Shown here: piece after piece, positions 5,664-9,869 of the stretch | Position numbering within the stretch: the stretch's first letter is position 1 | Layout: every line of letters begins with the position of its first letter | Source: Halobacteriales archaeon QS_9_68_42 | GTDB taxonomy: Archaea > Halobacteriota > Halobacteria > Halobacteriales > Haloarculaceae | Direction: 5' to 3' | Assembly (NCBI GenBank): GCA_003022905.1 | Contig: PXSE01000055.1 | Span: 4,579-14,447 of the forward strand | DNA length: 9,869 nt | The notes under the pieces: model-generated | What the model was told of the DNA's origin: nothing | Seen by the model: the letters and a program-made list of their open reading frames with translations, nothing else | Database searches by the model: none | Program-made: the position numbers and the translations under genes

Positions 5664-6689
5664 TCACTCCGCGAGCAGTTCGTCGCGGATCTCGATGCCC
5701 AGTCCGGGCGCGTCGGGCGCGCGGATGGTTCCGTCGTCGTGCTCGAAGTCGTTTTCGAGCACGAACGACCAGACGTCTGGCGTCCACGGCGGCTCCATCG
5801 GGTACTCACACCACGGCGACCCGACGGCGGTCATGACGTGAAGGTTCGCCGCGAAGCCGACGGCGTTCGTCCAGGTGTGCGGGACGAACTGCAGGCCGTT
5901 GGCCTGGCCCATCCGGGCGACGTCGACGGCCTGCCGGATGACGCCGTTGTTGAACTCGCCGCCGGCGATGTTCACGTCGACGGCGTCCCGGAGGCGAGCG
6001 TACCCCTCGTAGTCGTGCCGATGGAGGGGCTCCTCGAGCCACGCCACACCGCCGACGTCCTCCAGCCCGCGGGCGAACGCCAGGGCGTCGGCGAACGACC
6101 ACTCGACGGGCTCCTCCATCACCCGGACCGCCCACCCCTTGTTGGCGTCGATCATCAGCGTGAGGTCGGGGAACGCCTCCCGGACCCCCCGGACCACGTC
6201 GATGTGGTCGACCTCGGTGACCCGGAGCTTGACTGCCTCGAAGCCCTCGTCGAGCCGTGCTTCGATGTACTCGATGCGGTCGTCGGCGTCCATCAGCTCC
6301 CCGGTCGAGGCGTAGACCGGGATGTCGCCGGCCTCGGCGCCGAACAGTTCGTAGACCGGCTTGCCGGCGTCCTTGCCGATGATGTCCCACAGCGCCGTCT
6401 CGACGTGCCACGGCCGGGGGCCGACGAGGTCGACCGTTTCCAGTTTCCCGAGGATTCCGTCGACGTTGTGGGGGTCCTCGCCGGTCAGGAACAGCTCCAG
6501 CGGCGTCTCGTACTCGAGGCCGCCGGCGAACGAGGGGGAGGCGCCGTAGCCGGTAATCCCCTCGTCGGTCTCGACCTCGAACAGCTCCAGCTCGTGGGTC
6601 GACTGCGGGTAGCCCGGAATCCAGGTCGGGTAGAACGGCTCCTCGAGAACGTGTTCGAGGTGGTACTGGTTAACGCCAGTGATCTGCAT
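5664..6689 (-). CDS. Enolase-superfamily protein (mandelate racemase/muconate lactonizing type), probable internal deletion
   Basis: A 341-residue member of the enolase superfamily, whose enzymes abstract the proton alpha to a carboxylate with Mg2+, often as sugar-acid dehydratases or racemases. An N-terminal capping domain (1-125) is followed by the barrel. Metal-ligand motifs are visible: Asp181 in MIDAN, the glutamate pair in WLEEP (219-220) and Glu245 in AGGEFNNG. Lys154 lies in VKLRV; the second lysine of the usual KxK is Arg156. His271 lies in VPHTW. The anomaly is that Glu245 and His271 are 26 residues apart. In mandelate racemase the equivalent Glu247 and His297 are 50 apart, with the catalytic Asp270 between them. 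About 24 residues, including the usual PD...GG strand, seem to be missing between Gly249 and Ile251, in frame. Activity is therefore doubtful. The ATG at 6689 follows a TATA-like box. The substrate cannot be named. Confidence 0.85.
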   Translation of the reverse strand: MQITGVNQYHLEHVLEEPFYPTWIPGYPQSTHELELFEVETDEGITGYGASPSFAGGLEYETPLELFLTGEDPHNVDGILGKLETVDLVGPRPWHVETALWDIIGKDAGKPVYELFGAEAGDIPVYASTGELMDADDRIEYIEARLDEGFEAVKLRVTEVDHIDVVRGVREAFPDLTLMIDANKGWAVRVMEEPVEWSFADALAFARGLEDVGGVAWLEEPLHRHDYEGYARLRDAVDVNIAGGEFNNGVIRQAVDVARMGQANGLQFVPHTWTNAVGFAANLHVMTAVGSPWCEYPMEPPWTPDVWSFVLENDFEHDDGTIRAPDAPGLGIEIRDELLAE

Positions 6690-6712
6690 GGCGGCGAGGC
6701 GTCCGCCGACCG

Positions 6713-6720
6713 CTTGAAAG
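6713..6720 (-). promoter_or_regulatory. TATA-like box for the enolase-superfamily gene
   Basis: The minus strand reads CTTTCAAG, 24-31 bases before the ATG at 6689, in GC-rich surroundings. This supports that ATG as a leaderless start. Confidence 0.4.
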
Positions 6721-6878
6721 TTCGGTCCGGGGGTTCAGTCTGGTGGACCAGCCCATAGGTGGCAGGGCTTCCGGTGAGGCCGGCGGCGACAGCGTACCCG
6801 AGCACCACGGCGACCACCGCCGGCGAAGCCGCGACCGTCCGGTCGGCTCCACGGCACTGCTGGGGATACTACTGTCCG

Positions 6879-6893
6879 AAAGCGATATGAAAA
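6879..6893 (-). terminator. T-rich terminator of the TPR-DUF424 unit
   Basis: On the minus strand TTTTCATATCGCTTT begins 11 bases after the DUF424 stop, in otherwise GC-rich DNA. Archaeal RNA polymerase terminates at T-runs, so this is the natural end of the two-gene transcript. Confidence 0.5.
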
Positions 6894-6903
6894 GCGGGCG
6901 AAC

Positions 6904-7197
6904 TCACAGCCGGAGGTACTGTGCGTGGACCGTGCCCCCAAGCTCGAGGACGTTCGTCTCCTCGACGAAGTCGTGCTCGACGGCGAGTCCGACCGCCTCG
7001 TGGCCGACGAGGTTGGCGACCGAGGCCCGCGAGAGGCTGGCGACGACCTCCTCGACGGAGGCCGCCTCGCCGTCGTAGAACTCGGCGTCGACGGTCAGCG
7101 ACACCTCGTCGTTCTCGAACGTCTCCCCGAGCACGTCGGCGTCACACACCGACACGAGCGGCCCCTCCTGCGTCGAACGCTCGCGGAGGAGCATCAT
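6904..7197 (-). CDS. DUF424 family protein
   Basis: A 97-residue protein matching the archaeal DUF424 family, whose function I do not know to be established. Recognisable parts are LLRERSTQEGPLVSVCDADVLGETF (residues 3-27, read in two blocks) and the conserved centre SVANLVGHEAVGLAVEHDFV at about 59-78. A C-terminal strand ending in HAQYLRL closes the small alpha/beta domain. It has no signal peptide or membrane segment. The start is one of two adjacent ATGs (7197 or 7194). Both overlap the stop codon of the upstream TPR gene, so the two are probably translationally coupled and co-transcribed. Length is full for the family, and composition and codon use match the neighbours. A T-rich stretch right after the stop probably ends the unit. 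Confidence 0.85.
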   Translation of the reverse strand: MMLLRERSTQEGPLVSVCDADVLGETFENDEVSLTVDAEFYDGEAASVEEVVASLSRASVANLVGHEAVGLAVEHDFVEETNVLELGGTVHAQYLRL

Positions 7198-7940
7198 CGC
7201 TCGCGCTCTTCGACCAGCCGCTCTTCGGCCCCCTGTCGGAGCTGTTCGGCCTCGTCGGCGACCTCCTCGGCGCGGTCGTCCTCGCCCAGCTCCTCGAGCG
7301 CCCGGGCCTTCTCCTCGAGGACGTCGGGGCTACGGTGGCCCAGCCGGAGCGCGTTGTCGAAACAGGAGACGGCGTCCTCGGCTAGCCCCCGCTCCAGCAG
7401 GAAGAACCCGCGGTTGTACCAGCCCTGCGGGAACCGGGGGTCGAGTTCGACCGCTCGCTCGGCGTGCTCTAAGGCCTGCTCGCTCTGGCCGGCCTGCCAC
7501 AGCGCGTACGCGAGGTTTGTCTCCGCGCTCGCGGCGTGCTCGGAGCCGTCGTCGATGGACAGTGCCTCGCGGTAGGACTCGATGGCCCGCTGGAACTCCT
7601 GCAGTTCCGCGTGGGCGGCGCCCTTGTTCACCCACGCCTCCTGCTTAACGTCCTCGTTGTCCGTGTATTGGGCGGCCCGCTCAAAGGTGTCGGTGGCCTG
7701 CTCGTGGCGGTTGATGCGAATGTAGTCCAGCCCGACGTCGAGCAGCTCCTCGGCGTCGACCTGGTCGGCCGGAATCTGCTGACGGTCGAGCGTGTCCGCG
7801 ACGACCCGGGAGTCGATGGGGTCGACCTGGTCGGGATCGACGTCCAGTTCCGGCGGGTCAATGTCAAAGCCCTCGTAGGGCTCGCCGAACCCCTGTCCTT
7901 CGGAGAACTCGTGAGGTTCGTCTGGCGCTTCGTCGGTCAT
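7194..7940 (-). CDS. TPR-repeat protein
   Basis: A 248-residue, strongly acidic cytoplasmic protein. Residues 1-60 are a disordered Asp/Glu/Pro-rich leader. From about 62 onward the sequence is helical, with tetratricopeptide repeats at roughly 64-96, 100-133, 138-168, 171-204 and 206-237. The best are EAWVNKGAAHAELQEFQRAI and WYNRGFFLLERGLAEDAVSC, which show the TPR pattern of W/Y, G/A and A at fixed spacing. The C-terminus is a charged helix. No enzymatic domain is present, so it is likely a protein-protein scaffold whose partner is unknown. The ATG at 7938-7940 is chosen because the upstream extension of the frame is Arg-rich and unlike the acidic protein. CTTACA lies about 26 bases before it. 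The stop overlaps the DUF424 start, which makes DUF424 the first candidate for functional association. Confidence 0.85.
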   Translation of the reverse strand: MTDEAPDEPHEFSEGQGFGEPYEGFDIDPPELDVDPDQVDPIDSRVVADTLDRQQIPADQVDAEELLDVGLDYIRINRHEQATDTFERAAQYTDNEDVKQEAWVNKGAAHAELQEFQRAIESYREALSIDDGSEHAASAETNLAYALWQAGQSEQALEHAERAVELDPRFPQGWYNRGFFLLERGLAEDAVSCFDNALRLGHRSPDVLEEKARALEELGEDDRAEEVADEAEQLRQGAEERLVEERER

Positions 7941-8026
7941 ACACCGGGATTGGCCACGAACCTGTGTAAGGGTTGCGGGCTTCGCCCGGGAGAAGACACT
8001 TGCCGATCGGCGGAGAACCGCCGGCC

Positions 8027-8572
8027 ATGGCGCCATCTAGGCGTGTCCTCCTGCGTTCGACCGGCCTCGCCGTCGTCGGCCTCGGCGGGTGTGCCGCCGG
8101 CTACGACCCGCGCCCCCGCCTCGAACCCGAAGAGTGCCCGGACTCGCCCCGGATGCCGGACGCCGACCCCCACCCCGACGGCGCCGACCTCCCGCCGGTG
8201 CCCGACCCGCCCGACTCGCTGGACGCCGGCGCCGTCACGCAATACGCCTCCGACTACGAACTGGCATGGGCGTGGCGGGAGGCGACGCGCCTATTCGACA
8301 GTCCGCTCGTCGAGGTGTTCGTCGATAGGGCCTTCGAGGCCCGACGAGAGGGCGGGAGCGCCGTGCTCGCCCGGTCGCTTGTCGTTCCGCACGGCCGGGT
8401 GCAGTTCGACGTCGGCGCCGACAGCCCCGGCTACTTCGACGAGGCCCGCTACGTCGTCGCGTACCTCGTCACGGACGCGGGGACCTGGCGGGCGGCGAAA
8501 CCGCGTTCCGTGGGCGCCGATATCCCCTCCCTGGACCCCCACCGGGAGGGGCGGCTCATTCACTGCTTCTAA
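8027..8572 (+). CDS. Tat-type lipoprotein, function unknown
   Basis: A 181-residue exported protein. The N-terminus has a twin-arginine motif (SRRVLLR, residues 4-10), a short hydrophobic stretch and a lipobox-like LGGC with Cys22. A proline- and aspartate-rich linker (about 28-66) follows. Haloarchaea export many lipoproteins through Tat, so lipid anchoring on the outer face of the membrane is likely. The mature domain (about 67-181) is mixed alpha/beta. It contains an aromatic helix (YELAWAWREATRLF), a segment ending in VVPHGRVQFDVG, and YVVAYLVTD. I recognise no family and see no catalytic motif. The ATG at 8027 is chosen because it places the Tat motif at residue 4. The gene diverges from the TPR gene across an 86-base spacer and lies 41 bases before thpR. 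Length and composition are unremarkable. Confidence 0.75.
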   Translation: MAPSRRVLLRSTGLAVVGLGGCAAGYDPRPRLEPEECPDSPRMPDADPHPDGADLPPVPDPPDSLDAGAVTQYASDYELAWAWREATRLFDSPLVEVFVDRAFEARREGGSAVLARSLVVPHGRVQFDVGADSPGYFDEARYVVAYLVTDAGTWRAAKPRSVGADIPSLDPHREGRLIHCF

Positions 8573-8582
8573 CCGCCGCCGG

Positions 8583-8590
8583 AATTATGC
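8583..8590 (+). promoter_or_regulatory. TATA-like box for thpR
   Basis: AATTATGC lies 24-31 bases before the GTG at 8614. It overlaps the ATG at 8587, which argues that this ATG is part of the promoter and not the start. Confidence 0.45.
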
Positions 8591-8613
8591 GTTTGGCTCC
8601 GCTACCGGCCGGT

Positions 8614-9162
8614 GTGCGACTGTTCGTGAGCGTCGACCTCGACGGACTGGCCGACCCGGTGGCCGACGCACAGGCGCCGTTCCGCGATCTGCCGGGGCTG
8701 AACCCCACCGACCCCGAGCAGGCCCACGTGACGATGAAGTTCCTCGGGGATGGCGACCACGACCTCGAGGCGCTGTCGGGCGCAATCGAGCGGGCTATCG
8801 ACGCCGCGGACATCGCCCCCTTCGAGGCCAGCTTCGAGGGCCTGGGCGTGTTCCCGTCGCTGGACCACATCAGCGTCGTCTGGCTCGGGGTCGGCGAGGG
8901 CGGCGAGGAGTTGACCGCGCTCCACGAGGCGCTGGAGGCGGCGACGACCGACCTCGGGTACGACGCCGAGCGCCACGAGTTCACGCCGCACGTCACGCTG
9001 GCGCGGATGGACCACGCCGCCGCCAAGGAGGATGTCCAGCACGCAGTTCGGGAGCGCGCCCCCGAGGTCGGCCGCCTCGGGGTCGAGGAGCTACGGCTGA
9101 CCGAGAGCACGCTGACGCCCGAGGGCCCGGAGTACCGGACCGTCGAGCGGTTCGGGCTGTGA
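8614..9162 (+). CDS. thpR: RNA 2',3'-cyclic phosphodiesterase ThpR (2H family)
   Basis: A 182-residue cytoplasmic enzyme of the LigT/ThpR group of 2H phosphoesterases, which hydrolyse 2',3'-cyclic phosphate ends of RNA and can ligate tRNA halves in vitro. Both catalytic HxT motifs are present: His38-Val-Thr40 in AHVTMKFLG and His126-Val-Thr128 in [10 protein letters not shown]. The N-terminal RLFVSVDL strand and the central [16 protein letters not shown] (80-95) also match the family. GTG at 8614 is chosen because it puts RLFVSVDL at the very N-terminus, as usual, and sits 24-31 bases after a TATA-like box. The ATG at 8587 would add nine atypical residues. The gene precedes the rpl39e operon with a 70-base gap and a separate promoter. 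Nothing appears missing or broken. Confidence 0.92.
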   Translation: MRLFVSVDLDGLADPVADAQAPFRDLPGLNPTDPEQAHVTMKFLGDGDHDLEALSGAIERAIDAADIAPFEASFEGLGVFPSLDHISVVWLGVGEGGEELTALHEALEAATTDLGYDAERHEFTPHVTLARMDHAAAKEDVQHAVRERAPEVGRLGVEELRLTESTLTPEGPEYRTVERFGL

Positions 9163-9200
9163 GCCGGCGGCGGGGCGGGCGACGCCACAAAGGAACAAGA

Positions 9201-9206
9201 ATTTAA
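9201..9206 (+). promoter_or_regulatory. TATA box of the rpl39e-rpl31e-tif6 operon
   Basis: ATTTAA, preceded by the purine-rich AGGAACAAGA (possible BRE), lies 27-32 bases before the rpl39e ATG. It is the clearest core promoter in the window and fits a start site at or within a few bases of the ATG. Confidence 0.65.
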
Positions 9207-9232
9207 GCGGCGCGACGGAACGTCTCTCCATC

Positions 9233-9385
9233 ATGAGCAAGAAGTCGAAGGCCAAGAAGAAGCGTCTCTCGAAGCTCGAGCGCCAGAACAACCGCGTGCC
9301 GGCGTGGGTCATCATGAAGACCGACCGGGACACGCTCCGCAACCACAAGCGCCGCAACTGGCGGCGGAACGACACGGACGAATGA
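9233..9385 (+). CDS. rpl39e: 50S ribosomal protein L39e
   Basis: A 50-residue, highly basic protein of the large ribosomal subunit, lying near the peptide exit tunnel. It opens with [20 protein letters not shown], contains the family signature VPAWVIMKT, and ends in [14 protein letters not shown], matching L39e along its whole length. Such basicity stands out in an acidic haloarchaeal proteome and is explained by rRNA binding. The ATG at 9233 follows a TATA box by about 27 bases, so the transcript is probably leaderless. The stop TGA overlaps the next gene's start as ATGA. It is first in the conserved archaeal string rpl39e-rpl31e-tif6. Confidence 0.97.
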   Translation: MSKKSKAKKKRLSKLERQNNRVPAWVIMKTDRDTLRNHKRRNWRRNDTDE

Positions 9386-9654
9386 GTGCCGAGTTCGACG
9401 AGCGCGTCATGACGGTCCCGCTCCGGGACGTCCTTGCCGAGTCGAAGGGCGAGCGCGCCGACAAGGCGATGAGCCTCGTCCGCTCGCACCTCGCACAGCA
9501 CTTCAACGTCGCCGACGAGGACGTCCGCCTGGACCCCTCCATCAACGAGGCGGTCTGGTCGCGCGGCCGCTCGAAGCCCCCCGAGAAGCTCCGGGTCCGT
9601 GCGGCCCGCTTCGAGGAGGAGGGCGAGGCGGTCGTCGAGGCAGAGACCGCATAA
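9382..9654 (+). CDS. rpl31e: 50S ribosomal protein L31e
   Basis: A 90-residue large-subunit protein. The family pattern is clear: [20 protein letters not shown] at 8-27 is the opening strand and helix, [13 protein letters not shown] at 29-41 is the second helix, [16 protein letters not shown] at 47-62 is the conserved centre, and [17 protein letters not shown] closes the sheet. The acidic tail is typical of haloarchaeal versions. The start ATG at 9382 shares four bases with the rpl39e stop, so translation is probably coupled. The next gene begins one base after its TAA stop. Confidence 0.97.
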   Translation: MSAEFDERVMTVPLRDVLAESKGERADKAMSLVRSHLAQHFNVADEDVRLDPSINEAVWSRGRSKPPEKLRVRAARFEEEGEAVVEAETA

Positions 9655-9655
9655 C

Positions 9656-9869
9656 GTGCTCCGGGCGGCCCTCTCCGGTTCCAGCTACGTCGGCGTCTTC
9701 GCGCGGGCCACCGACGATTGCCTTCTGGTGTGCCCCGACATCGAAGAGTCGCTGCTCGAGGAGTTCGAGGCGGAACTGGAGGTGGCCGCCGTCCCGACGA
9801 CCGTCGCCGGGTCGACGACCGTCGGCTCGCTCGCGGTCGGCAACGAGAACGGCCTTCTGGTCAGCGAGC
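9656..9869 (+). CDS. tif6: Translation initiation factor aIF6, N-terminal part
   Basis: The first 71 codons of aIF6, the archaeal homologue of eIF6, which binds the large ribosomal subunit and blocks premature association with the small subunit. Visible are [20 protein letters not shown] (about 9-28), the acidic helix [13 protein letters not shown] (29-41), [20 protein letters not shown] (43-62) and NENGLLV (63-69), matching the first of the five pseudo-repeats of the family. It starts with GTG one base after the rpl31e stop, in the usual archaeal order. The rest of the gene lies beyond the right edge, so completeness cannot be assessed. Confidence 0.93.
   Translation, partial: MLRAALSGSSYVGVFARATDDCLLVCPDIEESLLEEFEAELEVAAVPTTVAGSTTVGSLAVGNENGLLVSE

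Larger units (their letters stand above)
6690..6903. other. Intergenic spacer between the enolase-superfamily gene and DUF424
   Basis: I see no supportable gene in these 214 bases on either strand. On the minus strand it holds CTTTCAAG (6713-6720), a TATA-like box 24-31 bases before the enolase-superfamily ATG. It also holds a T-rich run just after the DUF424 stop. Short frames cross it, but their codon use and amino-acid composition are unconvincing. Confidence 0.5.

Noticed and set aside
6690..6903. A possible small membrane protein on the minus strand (MVAVVLGYAVAAGLTG start)
   Set aside because: The hydrophobic start is followed by sequence running out of phase into the enolase-superfamily gene. 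There is no stop before the overlap and no promoter placed for it.
7536..9206. A 556-codon plus-strand open frame crossing the TPR, lipoprotein and thpR genes
   Set aside because: It is antisense to the TPR gene and off-frame to the other two, and becomes low-complexity Arg/Pro/Gly sequence.
1..9869. CRISPR arrays, tRNA or rRNA genes, transposases
   Set aside because: No regularly spaced repeats, cloverleaf-like segments or transposase motifs were seen on either strand by eye. A covariance-model search would be needed to exclude small RNAs fully.

Overview
The window comes from a haloarchaeon. It is very GC-rich with strong G/C in third codon positions. Its proteins are acidic (many Asp/Glu, few Lys). 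Several start codons sit about 25-30 bases downstream of an AT-rich TATA-like box with no Shine-Dalgarno sequence, as in haloarchaeal leaderless transcripts. The right end carries the archaeal gene string rpl39e - rpl31e - tif6.

Layout: (1) 1-326, minus: the N-terminal part of a ketopantoate reductase (CoA synthesis), cut by the window edge. (2) 381-524, minus: a tiny zinc-ribbon reading frame interrupted by two TAG codons. (3) 554-970, minus: a SufU/IscU-type Fe-S scaffold. (4) 1075-1488, plus: a small membrane protein. (5) 1645-2448, plus: a receiver-PAS protein in a distinctly AT-richer stretch. (6) 2627-3865, minus: the cysteine desulfurase SufS, the sulfur donor expected to work with the scaffold. 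(7) 4056-5564, plus: a membrane histidine kinase with GAF, HisKA and HATPase domains. It is divergent from sufS across a 190-base spacer with two clear inverted repeats. (8) 5664-6689, minus: an enolase-superfamily (mandelate racemase/muconate lactonizing type) protein that appears to lack an internal barrel segment. (9) 6904-7940, minus: a two-gene unit encoding a TPR protein and a DUF424 protein with overlapping stop and start. (10) 8027-8572, plus: a Tat/lipobox lipoprotein of unknown function. (11) 8614-9162, plus: ThpR, an RNA 2',3'-cyclic phosphodiesterase. (12) 9233-9869, plus: the L39e - L31e - aIF6 operon.

Functionally this is mostly housekeeping: cofactor synthesis, Fe-S assembly, RNA end processing, and large-subunit proteins with the 60S-type anti-association factor. 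Sensory genes are interspersed. SufS and SufU lie on the same strand but are separated by two opposite-strand genes, one of them compositionally foreign, which suggests an insertion between them.

I see no CRISPR array, transposase, rRNA or tRNA, and no clear new multi-gene system. The observations most worth a second look are the apparent loss of the catalytic-Asp strand in the enolase-superfamily protein, the zinc-ribbon frame with two amber codons, and the palindromes between sufS and the kinase.
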